This document shows, one piece after another, positions 33,885-42,752 of a stretch of 64,000 nucleotides of DNA. How positions within the stretch are numbered: the stretch's first letter is position 1; every line of letters begins with the position of its first letter. Position numbers and translations under genes: made by a program. This DNA comes from Bordetella bronchialis (lineage in GTDB: Bacteria; Pseudomonadota; Gammaproteobacteria; Burkholderiales; Burkholderiaceae_B). The DNA lies in NCBI RefSeq assembly GCF_001676705.1, contig NZ_CP016170.1, positions 3,224,001-3,288,000 of the forward strand, read 5' to 3'. Under the pieces are notes generated by a model. It saw nothing but the letters and a program-made list of their open reading frames with translations. It had not been told where the DNA came from and ran no database searches.

Positions 33885-34859
33885 ATGCCGCGCCGCCTGC
33901 CCCGCCCCTGGCTTCTTTCCCTCGTCGCCATCGTGCTGGCCGGCTGCGCCACGGCGCCGGACGCGCCGGCGGACCGCCCGGCGCCATCGCTGCCGCGCAT
34001 CGTCGCGCATCGCGGCGGCACCGGCGACGCCCCGGAAAACACCCTGCAGGCGATACGGGCGGCCCTTGCCCATCATGCCGATGCGATGTGGCTCAGCGTG
34101 CAATTGAGCAAGGACGGCGTGCCCGTCCTCTACCGCCCCGCCGATCTGTCCGCGCTTACCGATGCCACGGGGCCGGTGGCGGCGCGCACCGCGGCCGAGC
34201 TGGCGCGGGTCAACGTGGGCTGGCGCTTCAAGACCACCGATACCCAGGGCAAGGACGCCTACCCGTACCGCGGGACGCCGGCGGGTATCCCGACCCTGCG
34301 CGCCGCGCTGCGCATTTTGCCTGCGGACATGCCGGTGATCCTGGACATGAAATCGCTACCGGCGGCGCCCCTGGCGCGCGCGGTGGCGCGCGTGCTGGAT
34401 GAAGATGGCGCCTGGTCCCGCGTCACCCTGTATTCGACCGAGGCCGCCTATCAGCAGGCCTTCGCGGCCTATCCCCAGGCCAGGCTGTTCGAATCGCGCG
34501 ACGCCACCCGCGCGCGGCTGCTGCGGGTGCTGCTGGGCCAAGGCTGCGAGGACCCGCCCGCGGCGCACAGCGCGGCGGCGTTCGAAATGCATCGCGTCTT
34601 TACGGTCACGGAGAAGTTCACCTTGGGCACGGGCCAGTCCCAGGTGGACGCGACGCTGTGGACACCGCGCACGGTGGCCTGCTTCCGGCGCCAGCCCGGC
34701 GTGCGCCTCATCGCGATCGCGGTAAACGATGCCGCCGATTACCGGCGGGCGGCCTGCCTGGGCATGGATGCGGTGCTGGCCGATTCGCCGGAACGCATGG
34801 CGCGCATCCGCGCCGCCACCGACCCGGCATCGGCCTGCGCGGCCCCGCGCGTGGATTGA
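33885..34859 (+). CDS. GDPD-fold lipoprotein with substituted active-site residues
   Basis: Protein of 324 residues with a lipoprotein signal: the hydrophobic segment ends in LAGC and Cys21 is the lipidation site. A glycerophosphodiester-phosphodiesterase TIM barrel follows, with IVAHRGGTGDAPENTL (His42, Arg43, Glu51) and QLSKDGVPV. The metal-binding Glu-x-Asp is replaced by Trp69-Leu-Ser71, and the expected His-Asp of the next strand is Arg84-Pro85. The usual calcium-dependent hydrolysis is therefore doubtful, although the fold is clear. It may bind a lipid head group without cutting it, or have a changed mechanism. It stands alone, convergent with the ferredoxin reductase gene. Confidence 0.8.
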   Translation: MPRRLPRPWLLSLVAIVLAGCATAPDAPADRPAPSLPRIVAHRGGTGDAPENTLQAIRAALAHHADAMWLSVQLSKDGVPVLYRPADLSALTDATGPVAARTAAELARVNVGWRFKTTDTQGKDAYPYRGTPAGIPTLRAALRILPADMPVILDMKSLPAAPLARAVARVLDEDGAWSRVTLYSTEAAYQQAFAAYPQARLFESRDATRARLLRVLLGQGCEDPPAAHSAAAFEMHRVFTVTEKFTLGTGQSQVDATLWTPRTVACFRRQPGVRLIAIAVNDAADYRRAACLGMDAVLADSPERMARIRAATDPASACAAPRVD

Positions 34860-34862
34860 AAC

Positions 34863-34943
34863 CGCCCGCGATCGGCGGGCGTGCGTGCGAAAGGCAGCCC
34901 GCGATGGCGGCGTGTACGGGAAACCGCCCGCAATCGCGGGCGG
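34863..34943. terminator. paired hairpins between convergent genes
   Basis: Two related stem-loops lie between the lipoprotein and ferredoxin-reductase stops: CGCCCGC-GATCG-GCGGGCG at 34863-34881 and CCGCCCGC-AATC-GCGGGCGG at 34924-34943. They are symmetrical and suit a bidirectional terminator, though no long T run follows on either side. Confidence 0.55.
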
Positions 34944-34948
34944 GAGGC

Positions 34949-35725
34949 TTACTTCTCGACGAAGGCGCGTTCGACGACGTAATCGCCGGGCTGGCCCACG
35001 CCCGGCGACACGGTGAAGCCGCGCTTGTCCAGCATGGCGCTGATGTCGGCCAGCATGTGCGGGCTGCCGCAGATCATGGCGCGATCGTTTTCCGGGTTCA
35101 GCGGCGGCAGGCCGATATCCTGGAACAGCTTGCCGCTTTCCACGAGCTCGGTAATGCGGCCCTGGTTGCGGAACGGTTCGCGCGTGACGGTGGGGTAATA
35201 GATCAACTTGCCGTTGACCATGTCGCCGAAGAATTCGTTGGCCGGCAACTCGTTCTGGATGTAGTCGGCATACGCCAGCTCGCTCTTCCAGCGCACGCCG
35301 TGCACCAGCACGACTTTCTCGAAACGCTCGTAGACGTCCGGGTCCTTGATGATGCTCATGAAGGGCGCCAGGCCGGTGCCCGTGCCGAACAGGTACAGGT
35401 TCTTGCCCGGCTTGAGATCATGCACGACCAGCGTGCCGACCGGCTTGCGGCTGACCAGGATGGTGTCGCCTTCCTTCAGGTGCTGCAGGCGGGAAGTGAG
35501 CGGACCGTCCGGCACCTTGATGCTGAGGAATTCCAGGTTTTCCTCGTAGTTGGCGCTGGCGATGCTGTAGGCGCGCAGCAAGGGCTTGCCCTCCACTTCC
35601 AGGCCGATCATGACGAAATGGCCGTTGTGGAACCGCAGCGCCGCATCGCGGGTGGTCTTGAAGGAAAACAGGGTGTCGTTCCAGTGGTGCACGCTCAGGA
35701 CGCGCTCGGTATTGAAGGCTGCCAT
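34949..35725 (-). CDS. fpr: ferredoxin-NADP+ reductase
   Basis: Flavoprotein of 258 residues, the length of the bacterial subclass. The FAD motif RAYSIAS and the NADP-binding GTGTGLAPFMS are visible, and the C-terminus VERAFVEK matches the Phe-containing tail of this subclass. It transfers electrons between NADPH and ferredoxin or flavodoxin and often belongs to the oxidative-stress response. The ATG at 35725 was chosen because MAAFNTERVLSVHHW is the conserved beginning; the longer frame is unsupported. An A/T-rich promoter region lies about 100 bp upstream. Confidence 0.94.
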   Translation of the reverse strand: MAAFNTERVLSVHHWNDTLFSFKTTRDAALRFHNGHFVMIGLEVEGKPLLRAYSIASANYEENLEFLSIKVPDGPLTSRLQHLKEGDTILVSRKPVGTLVVHDLKPGKNLYLFGTGTGLAPFMSIIKDPDVYERFEKVVLVHGVRWKSELAYADYIQNELPANEFFGDMVNGKLIYYPTVTREPFRNQGRITELVESGKLFQDIGLPPLNPENDRAMICGSPHMLADISAMLDKRGFTVSPGVGQPGDYVVERAFVEK

Positions 35726-36204
35726 AGTGATCGAAGATGACGCGCGGCGGCGTCTTCTGGGGCGCGGCCGCTGGACGGGGAGCAAAAAATCCGTCCGGAC
35801 GAGTGAGGGATAACCCGATTTTATACGTTTTTGTTGATAAAGCTTCTCAACTGAAGCGGTTTTGCCCGGTTTATAGCGACAGATTGGTTGTAAGCAAATA
35901 ACCCATCCCACCGGTTTGGATGGCGCCCTATGACGCATGGAGAGGTCCCGCCCTTGCCGCGCCCGCGGATCGGCGTGACGATGGCAGGTCCGCCCGCCGT
36001 GGCGCCGCCACGGCGTTGCGCGGCATGGCCGGACCCGGGCCCGGCCGCGCACGGTATCCAACAACGGCCCGATACCCAGGTTTGCTCATGGCCGGCTGCC
36101 GCCGCGGGGGCGGATGACGGCAAGGGAGGCACGCCATGGACCAGATTGCGTCCGCTTGCCGGGCGGCGGCCCCGCTTTTCCACGGGGCGGCCGCCGGTCC
36201 GCCG
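35726..36204. other. 479-bp region between fpr and methyltransferase genes
   Basis: No gene is supported. Its fpr-proximal third is A/T-rich and contains, on the minus strand, TTGAGA (35845-35850) and TATAAA (35820-35825) separated by 19 bp, a possible fpr promoter with a long spacer. The remainder is GC-rich, with open frames that look like chance. Confidence 0.45.
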
Positions 36205-37053
36205 TCAGCGGCGGGTGATCACGATCTCCAGGTATTCGCTGGGCACCACCACCCCGCCGTCGCCGGACCGGTTGAACCGGCCGATCAGCGCGACCAGGTC
36301 GCCGGCAAGGGCCGATTGCCCGGCCGCATCCAGCGCGGCGAAGGCCTTCAGCAGCGGACCGTAGTACGTCTTGAAGACCTGCATCCAGTGCTCCGGCGAA
36401 CGATAGCGGAAGACGAATGTGCGCGGCTCGCATTGGATGGACGACGCCTGCGCGCCGAACATCTCCTCGATGCGCGCGCGGGTGCCCCATTGCGCGGGGG
36501 AACGCACGCCGGCGGGCGGCGGCAGATGCTTGCCCAGGGTCTTGAAGACCTGGCCGATGAAACCGTCCGGCGTCCAGTTCGCCAGGCCGATCTTGCCGCC
36601 CGGCCGGCACACGCGCAGCAGTTCGCTCGCGGCCTTGTCCTGGTCCGGCGTGAACATTACCCCGAAGGTGGACACGACCACGTCGAAACTGGCGTCCTGG
36701 AAGGGCAGCGCTTCGGCGTCGGCCTCCTGGAATTCGATGGACAGCCGGTCCGCGGCGGCGCGCTCGCGGGCCCGCGCCAGCAAGGCGGGAACATAGTCCG
36801 TGGCGGTCACGTCGCAGCAGCGCCGCGCCGCGGCCAGCGAGACGTTGCCGTTGCCGGCCGCCACGTCGAGCACCTTTTGCCCGGCGCGGATATCGAGCGA
36901 CTCGCACAATTGTTCGCCGACGATCTGCAGTGTCGTGCCTACGACGGCATAGTCCCCGGATGCCCAGGCGCCCTGCTGGCGCGCCTTCAGGGCGGCCAGG
37001 TCGGGCTGCGCGGTATCCCGCGCTTCAGGGGTGGCGAGGGTGGATATGGCCAT
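36205..37053 (-). CDS. class I SAM-dependent methyltransferase
   Basis: Protein of 282 residues. Motif I is VLDVAAGNGNVSLAAA near residue 60; ATDYVPALLARARERA and EADAEALPFQDASFDVVVSTFG are motif-II/III equivalents of the UbiE/COQ5-like class. The substrate is unknown. GGAG lies 7 nt before the ATG at 37053. It is divergent from a large SARP-like regulator with 125 bp between starts, so the regulator may control it. Confidence 0.88.
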   Translation of the reverse strand: MAISTLATPEARDTAQPDLAALKARQQGAWASGDYAVVGTTLQIVGEQLCESLDIRAGQKVLDVAAGNGNVSLAAARRCCDVTATDYVPALLARARERAAADRLSIEFQEADAEALPFQDASFDVVVSTFGVMFTPDQDKAASELLRVCRPGGKIGLANWTPDGFIGQVFKTLGKHLPPPAGVRSPAQWGTRARIEEMFGAQASSIQCEPRTFVFRYRSPEHWMQVFKTYYGPLLKAFAALDAAGQSALAGDLVALIGRFNRSGDGGVVVPSEYLEIVITRR

Positions 37054-37178
37054 GGTCTGTCTCCGTTGAAGCGGTGTGCATGTGAAGGAAAGAATGCCCG
37101 GCGGTCCGGGGGATCGCGCATGAGGCTTCGCAATGGGCGGGGTGCCGCGCGCTCCGGTATGCAAGGTAGGCCGGCGCC

Positions 37179-39338
37179 GTGGAGACCGGCGTGGTAGCGC
37201 GCGTGGAATCGGCGTTGGAAAGCGCCGAGGCCGGCGCGCCCCCGGCGTGCCACACCCTGCACGTGAGCCTGCTCGGGCCGCTGGCCATCCGGCGCGCCGG
37301 GGTGGCCCTGCCGCAGCCGGCGTCGCGCAAGCTGCGGGCGCTTATCGCCTACCTGGCGCTCGCGCCGCATGCCCTGGCGCGCAGCCGGCTTTGCGAACTG
37401 CTGTGGGACGTTCCCAACGACCCGCGCGGCGAACTGCGCTGGTGCCTGAGCAAGGCGAGAAGCCTGCTCGACGAGCCCGGCCGGCGCCGGATCGAAACGG
37501 CGCAGGACCGGGTCCGGCTGGATCTGGGCGATTGCTACGTCGATGCGGTCGACATCGGCAACGCCATGCAGCAGGGCGTGGACAAGCTGTCCACCGAGCG
37601 CTTGCGGGCGCTGGCGACCTTGTTCGTCGGGGATTTCCTGGACGGGCTGGAGCTCGATCGCAGTCCGGCCTTCACGAGCTGGCTGACGGCGCAACGGCGC
37701 CGCTTCAGGGCCTGCCATGCCGCGGTGCTGGAGCATCTGGTGGCGCGGCTGCCCCTGGGCCTGGAGGAAAGCTTCGCCTGCCTGGACAAATGGCTGCAGC
37801 TGGCGCCTTTCGACGCCCATGCGCACACGCTGGTGCTGCAGGCGCTAGGCAGCCGGGGACGGTGGCGTGAAGGCGAAGAGCACCTGGCGGCCGCGGTGCG
37901 CGCCTTCGAGGCCGACGGCCTGGACTGGCGCCCGCTGCGCGAGGCCTGGCGCGATGTCCGGACCCGCGTCGCGCGCCAGGCGCCGACCCGCGCGGGCGCG
38001 GCCGACGCCGGGCCGCTCCCGCAAGGCGGGCCCGAACCGCTTGCCAGCGGGCCCGCCCCGCCCACCGCCGCTGATGGTGCGGGCGCCAGCGCGCCCCCAT
38101 CCACGACGCCCGAAGGTGTGGCCGCCAGGACAGCCGGCCGCGCTTCGATCGCGGTCATGCCCTTCAGCGACCGGTCCGCCTCCGCCGGCGCGGGCGGCGT
38201 GCGGGGCGTGCGGGGCGGACTGAGCGATGGCCTGGCGCATGACATCATCGCCCGGCTCGCCAAGCTGCGCAGCCTGTTCGTCATCGCCCAGGGAACGGTA
38301 TTCGCGCTGGACCAGCGCGGCGTGGGGCCGGAAGAGGCCGGCCGCACGCTCAACGTGGACTACGTCGTCAGCGGGTGGCTGCGCCGCGAAGCCCGGCGCC
38401 TCGCCGTCGCGGTCGAGCTGGTCGATTCGCGCACCGCCCGCATCGTATGGAGCGACGTGCTGGAGCACGACCTGGACGACGCCTTCCTGGCGCTGGAAGA
38501 GATCGGCAACCGCATCGTCGCCTGCATCGATGGCGAGATCGAGGCCGCCGAGCGCAACCGCGCCGTCCTGAAGCCGCCCGCATCGCTGGATGCGTGGGAA
38601 GCCTACCACCGCGGGCTTTGGCATATGTACCGCTTCAACCAGGCGGACAACGCACGGGCGCGCGAGTTCTTCGCGATGTCGGTACGGCTGGACCCGACGT
38701 TCTCGCGCGCCCATGCGGGACTCTCCTTCACGCATTGGCAGGACGCCTTCCAGGGCTGGCAGGCCCAGCAGGCGGCCACCGCGCTGGCGCTGGAAACCGC
38801 GGGACAGGGACTGATCGCCGACGACCGCGACCCGGCCGCCCATTGGGCCATGGGGCGCGCGCTATGGCTGCGCGGCGACGCCTCGCAGTCGCTGGCGGAG
38901 CTGCGCAGCGCCGTGGACCTGAGCCCCAACTTCGCCCTGGGCCACTACACGCTGGGCTTCGTGAACTGCCAGTCCGGCGACCCCGAGGCCGCCATAGGCT
39001 CGTCCGATCATTCGCGCCGCCTGAGCCCCTTCGACCCCCTGCTCTTCGGGATGCTGGCCGTGCGCGCCATGGCCCTGGTACGGCTGGGCCGCTACGACGA
39101 AGCGGCGGACTGGGCCGCCAGGGCGGCGGCGCGACCCAACGCCCACGTGCACATCCTGGCCATTGCCGCCAATTGCCTGGCGCTGGCCGGCAGGCTGGAC
39201 GAAGCGCTGGCCCTGCGGAAGGCCATCCACGCGGCGCTGCCGTCCTATCGGATCGATAACTTTCTGGCGGCCTTCCGGCTCGCGCCGGACGCCGCCGCCC
39301 TGTTCCGCACGGGCGCCCGGCTCATCGGGCTGGACTGA
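37179..39338 (+). CDS. SARP/BTAD-type transcriptional activator with TolB-like and TPR domains
   Basis: Protein of 719 residues with several parts. Residues about 27-115 are an OmpR-type winged helix (LHVSLLGPLAIRRAGVAL, RALIAYLALAP, SRLCELLWDV). Residues about 118-262 are a bacterial transcriptional-activation (BTAD) TPR domain. A Pro/Ala/Gly linker follows. Residues about 325-450 resemble the TolB-like domain seen beside adenylate-cyclase and TPR regulators (SIAVMPFSDRS, DYVVSGWLRR). TPR repeats fill the rest. The start is a GTG at 37179. It is divergent from a methyltransferase gene. SARP-like proteins are rare outside actinomycetes but known in beta-proteobacteria. Target and signal unknown. 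Confidence 0.8.
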   Translation: METGVVARVESALESAEAGAPPACHTLHVSLLGPLAIRRAGVALPQPASRKLRALIAYLALAPHALARSRLCELLWDVPNDPRGELRWCLSKARSLLDEPGRRRIETAQDRVRLDLGDCYVDAVDIGNAMQQGVDKLSTERLRALATLFVGDFLDGLELDRSPAFTSWLTAQRRRFRACHAAVLEHLVARLPLGLEESFACLDKWLQLAPFDAHAHTLVLQALGSRGRWREGEEHLAAAVRAFEADGLDWRPLREAWRDVRTRVARQAPTRAGAADAGPLPQGGPEPLASGPAPPTAADGAGASAPPSTTPEGVAARTAGRASIAVMPFSDRSASAGAGGVRGVRGGLSDGLAHDIIARLAKLRSLFVIAQGTVFALDQRGVGPEEAGRTLNVDYVVSGWLRREARRLAVAVELVDSRTARIVWSDVLEHDLDDAFLALEEIGNRIVACIDGEIEAAERNRAVLKPPASLDAWEAYHRGLWHMYRFNQADNARAREFFAMSVRLDPTFSRAHAGLSFTHWQDAFQGWQAQQAATALALETAGQGLIADDRDPAAHWAMGRALWLRGDASQSLAELRSAVDLSPNFALGHYTLGFVNCQSGDPEAAIGSSDHSRRLSPFDPLLFGMLAVRAMALVRLGRYDEAADWAARAAARPNAHVHILAIAANCLALAGRLDEALALRKAIHAALPSYRIDNFLAAFRLAPDAAALFRTGARLIGLD

Positions 39339-39428
39339 TGGCCGTGCGCACGGTCCGGGGCGCGTATCCGCTGGTCGCCGATCTTCGTGCCGCCAGCCGC
39401 GCACCATCGATGCCGGCGCCGTACCGCA

Positions 39429-40436
39429 TCATTCCGGCTTGATGTCGCCGCGCTGGATCACACCTTTCCATTTGGCGATATCGGTGTCGATGCGCGCGGC
39501 GAACTCCGCCGGCGTGCTGCCGACGGGCACGAAGCCCAGGGAGACGAGCTTGTCGTGCAATGCCCCTTGCCGGGCCGCCGCCGAGATGGTGGCGCCCAGC
39601 TTGTCGACGATAGGCGCCGGCACGCCGGCCGGCGCGACCAGGCCGAACAGCGGCGCGGTATCGACGTTGGGGTAGCCGGCTTCCGCCATGGTCGGCACGT
39701 CGGGCAAGGCCGCCACCCGCGTCGGACTGGTCACGGCGATGGCGCGCAGCCGCCCCGCCCGGATGTGCTCCAGCAGCGTGGGCACCGTCGCGAAGGCGAA
39801 CTGGATCTGCCCGCCCAGCAGGTCCGTGAATACCGTGCCGCCACCCCGGTACGGCACATGAACGACCTTGATCCCGGCCTGCTGGCGCAACTGCTCGCCG
39901 GCCAGATGGGGCGCGCTGCCGACACCGGCGGAGCCGAAGGACAGCACGCCCGGCTCGGCCTTGGCCAGCGCCACGAAAGCGGCCATATCGGCCGCCTTGA
40001 CCGAAGGATGGACCACCATGACGAAGGGGGCGGTGGCCATCAGGGAGATCGGCGCGAAGTCCTTCACGGTGTCGTATTGCAGGCGCCCGCCGAGCAGGCC
40101 CGGGTTGATCACGAAGGCCGTATCGACCATGCCTATCGTGTAGCCGTCCGCCGGCGCGGTGGCCACGGCGCGCGTGCCGATCACCGTCCCGCCGCCGCTG
40201 CGGTTCTCCACGATGAAGGATTGCCCATAGGCCTTGGCATAGGTTTCCGCGGCGAAGCGGCCCAGCGTGTCCGTGGCCGCGCCCGGGGGATACGGCACGA
40301 ACAGGCGCACGGGTTTATCGGGATAAGCCGGTCCCTGGGCCTGCGCGCCCCCTTGCGCCCGCGCGATCCAGGGCGCCGCGCCGGCCACCGCCAGTGCCGC
40401 GCCGCGGGCCACGAAGCCCCTGCGTGAAAAATCCAT
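39429..40436 (-). CDS. Bug/TctC-family substrate-binding protein
   Basis: Periplasmic receptor of 335 residues. The N-terminus MDFSRRGFVARGAALAVAG carries a twin-arginine-like motif (SRRGFV) before the hydrophobic segment, so export may be by the Tat route. Bug motifs are LFVPYPPGAATDTLGR, IVENRSGGGTVIG, YDTVKDFAPISL and HVPYRGGG. The ATG at 40436 has GGAG 6 nt upstream. It is downstream of an enolase-superfamily gene on the same strand with 79 bp between; the two probably share a substrate. No TctA/TctB nearby. Confidence 0.9.
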   Translation of the reverse strand: MDFSRRGFVARGAALAVAGAAPWIARAQGGAQAQGPAYPDKPVRLFVPYPPGAATDTLGRFAAETYAKAYGQSFIVENRSGGGTVIGTRAVATAPADGYTIGMVDTAFVINPGLLGGRLQYDTVKDFAPISLMATAPFVMVVHPSVKAADMAAFVALAKAEPGVLSFGSAGVGSAPHLAGEQLRQQAGIKVVHVPYRGGGTVFTDLLGGQIQFAFATVPTLLEHIRAGRLRAIAVTSPTRVAALPDVPTMAEAGYPNVDTAPLFGLVAPAGVPAPIVDKLGATISAAARQGALHDKLVSLGFVPVGSTPAEFAARIDTDIAKWKGVIQRGDIKPE

Positions 40437-40515
40437 TCCCGTCTCCTTCGTCATGTCGTTGTGTCGTTCGTGATTCCTGGACCTTTACCGCGATCCCGGG
40501 CGCGGGACAGGCGCG

Positions 40516-41616
40516 TCAGGCGCGGTATCGTCCGGCCGCCAGGTCCGTCTCCGGTTCCGCGCCCAGCCCCGGGCCGTCGGGGACATGGACCCAGCCGTCC
40601 GCGACCGGCACCGTGCCGCCGTAGGGCACGTGGGCCAGCGCCACATACAGGCGTTCCAGCGATGCCTCGGTCTCCTGCGCCGCCAGCAGATGCAGGCTGG
40701 CCAGATAGCCGGGGCCGAAGAAGGCCACCTGCGGCGCGCATGCCACGTCGCCGCCCTCGCACTGCCGCGACAAGGCCCAGGCCGCGCTCAAGCCCAGCTT
40801 GATGACACTGGGCTGCACATAGCGCACGCCCGCGCGCGCGACCAGCGTCGACAGCTCATGGGCGCTGCTGGCGTTCTCGCCCACCGCCAGCGGCACGGCG
40901 GTCCCCGCCTGCAACCGGCACAGGGCATCGTGGTCCTCCGGCGGCCAAAGGGGCTCTTCTATCCATCGTGGGGCATGGACGGCCATTTCGGCGATCGCCG
41001 CCGGCGCCTGCGCGGGCAGCCAGGCGCAGTTGGTATCGACCATCAAAGGCACGTCCGGCCCGGCGGCCCGGCGGGCGGCCATGACGGCGTCGGCGGTGCG
41101 TTCATGCAGCTTGACCTCGGTATAGCCCTCTGCCAGCGCGCGCGTGACCACGCGGTCGAGCAGCGCGGCATCGCCGTAGTACTGCAGCAGCGAGGCATAG
41201 GCGCGGACGCGCGGACGCTGCTTGCGGCCGCCCAGCAGCCGGTACACGGGGACACCGGCGCGCTTGCCGCGCAGGTCCCACAGCGCGATATCGAGTCCGG
41301 CGATCGCATGCGGCACCGGGCCGGAGCGGCCCAGGTTGTGCAAGGTGCGCTGGATCGATGACACCAGGGCCTCGTCGCCCGCGTCCTTGCCGCAGGCCAG
41401 CGGCGCGACCAGGGTCTCGAACACAGCCTGGATGGCGCGCGGTTCCACGCAATAGGACTCGCCCCAGCCCACGGTGCCGTCGGCGGTCTGCACGCGCACC
41501 AGCGCGCTGTCCAGTTTGTCGCGCGGGCGGCCCGCGAACAGGGGCGGCGAGGTCCAGTGATGAAACGGCAGCCGCATGGGGATGCACTGCACGGAGACGA
41601 TATCGTTGGCTGGCAT
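40516..41616 (-). CDS. mandelate racemase/muconate lactonizing enzyme family protein
   Basis: Enolase-superfamily enzyme of 366 residues. The barrel shows Lys169-x-His171 in EVKLHER, metal ligands Asp194 (VDTN), Glu220 (IEEP) and Glu247 (GENAS), all conserved. Near residue 296 the sequence APQVAFFGPG has Gln where many relatives have the His of a PH-x-x-x-FGPG motif. Members abstract a proton next to a carboxylate to racemise or dehydrate acid sugars. The ATG at 41616 begins the conserved part, but no good ribosome binding site is visible; an ATG at 41670 would add 18 residues. Divergent from a LysR gene and upstream of a Bug receptor. Confidence 0.85.
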   Translation of the reverse strand: MPANDIVSVQCIPMRLPFHHWTSPPLFAGRPRDKLDSALVRVQTADGTVGWGESYCVEPRAIQAVFETLVAPLACGKDAGDEALVSSIQRTLHNLGRSGPVPHAIAGLDIALWDLRGKRAGVPVYRLLGGRKQRPRVRAYASLLQYYGDAALLDRVVTRALAEGYTEVKLHERTADAVMAARRAAGPDVPLMVDTNCAWLPAQAPAAIAEMAVHAPRWIEEPLWPPEDHDALCRLQAGTAVPLAVGENASSAHELSTLVARAGVRYVQPSVIKLGLSAAWALSRQCEGGDVACAPQVAFFGPGYLASLHLLAAQETEASLERLYVALAHVPYGGTVPVADGWVHVPDGPGLGAEPETDLAAGRYRA

Positions 41617-41718
41617 GGCGGTCGGAGGTATGCGGGACGCCAGTGTCCCAACCGCCGCGGCCATGGTCAAATAGATAGATTGTCTGGTTTCATATCAATT
41701 CAATATGGTGCCCGCCCC

Positions 41719-42642
41719 ATGGTGACCCGCCGCGAACTGGCGCTGCTGCGCGCGATGTACCAGCACGAAACCGTGACCGCGGCGGCAGCCTCGGTCAACA
41801 TGGCACAGCCCGCGGCCAGTGCCCTGCTGCGCGATCTGGAAACGCGATTGGGTTTCGCGCTTTTCAGCCGCGAAAACCGCCGCCTGCACCTGACCAGCCA
41901 GGGGCGCGCCCTGCTGCCCGAAGTGCTCAACGCGCTGGCCGGCATCGAGGCCGTCGACCGGCTCGCGCGCGACATCCGCCATGGCTCGGCAAGCCGCCTG
42001 GCGGTCGGCGCGGTCGCGATCTCCGCATCCAGCCTGTTTCCACCGGCGCTGGCGCGGCTGCGGCGAACCCACCCCGACGTCGCCGTCACCGTGCGGTCCG
42101 GCACGGCGCTGGAGATCGTCGACATGGCGGTGGACCATCGCATAGACCTGGGCATCATCATCGGCGCGCCGCAGGATGCGCGCGTGGAGACGCGCACGCT
42201 CAGCACCCTGAGCCTGTTCTGCATCCTGCGCGCGGACCATCCGCTGGCCGCGCGCAAGCGCTTGACGCTGGGCGAAGTGGCGCGCCAGCAACCCATCGTG
42301 CTGGGCACCGCCCTGCCCGCCGGACGCGCCACCGCGCGCGCGCTGGAAGCCGCCGGACTCGCGCACATGCCCACGGTGGAGGTCATGCAGTCCTCCGCCG
42401 CCTGCGCGCTGGTGGCGGCCGGCGTGGGCCTGGGGATCGTGGAAACCCTGGGGGCCGTCTATGCGCGCCGCCAGGGCCTGGAAGCGCGCAGGCTCTTGCG
42501 GGTGGACGACCTGGCGCTGGGCCTGGTGTGGCCGCGGCATCGCGGCATGAGCGGACCGGCCGAAGCCCTGAAGCAATACCTCGTCGACGAAACCCGGGCA
42601 CTGGGCCTGGACCGCCCCGGCCACAAACTTACAAAAAGTTGA
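41719..42642 (+). CDS. LysR-family transcriptional regulator
   Basis: Regulator of 307 residues. The helix-turn-helix is in HETVTAAAASVNMAQPAASALLRDLETRLG; the effector domain has RLAVGAVAISASSLFPPALARLRR. It is divergent from the enolase-superfamily/Bug operon with about 100 bp between starts, so it is the likely activator of that operon. The gap is A/T-rich (CATATCAATTCAATATGG) and may hold its binding site. It is followed by the iron-transport operon on the same strand, but the A/T-rich gap and Fur-like site suggest separate transcription. Confidence 0.9.
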   Translation: MVTRRELALLRAMYQHETVTAAAASVNMAQPAASALLRDLETRLGFALFSRENRRLHLTSQGRALLPEVLNALAGIEAVDRLARDIRHGSASRLAVGAVAISASSLFPPALARLRRTHPDVAVTVRSGTALEIVDMAVDHRIDLGIIIGAPQDARVETRTLSTLSLFCILRADHPLAARKRLTLGEVARQQPIVLGTALPAGRATARALEAAGLAHMPTVEVMQSSAACALVAAGVGLGIVETLGAVYARRQGLEARRLLRVDDLALGLVWPRHRGMSGPAEALKQYLVDETRALGLDRPGHKLTKS

Positions 42643-42681
42643 ACGATATTCGGATTCTTGTTATCTTCTCGCAGTTCTGAC

Positions 42682-42700
42682 TGAGAATAATTTTCGTTAA
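42682..42700. promoter_or_regulatory. candidate Fur box upstream of fbpA
   Basis: TGAGAATAATTTTCGTTAA lies 53 bp before the fbpA start and resembles the 19-bp Fur consensus made of GATAAT-like hexamers, with the most symmetric part GAGAATAATTTTC. Repression under iron-replete conditions is expected for this operon. Confidence 0.55.
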
Positions 42701-42752
42701 CAGTCTACCGGGACGCACGCGGGCGGCCCGGCGGGCACGTTGGGAGCAGACC

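Noticed and set aside
35810..35850. TTGA-N9-TCAA sequence upstream of fpr as an FNR site
   Set aside because: FNR requires TTGAT-N4-ATCAA, i.e. six bases between TTGA and TCAA. Here the spacing is nine, so it was not called.
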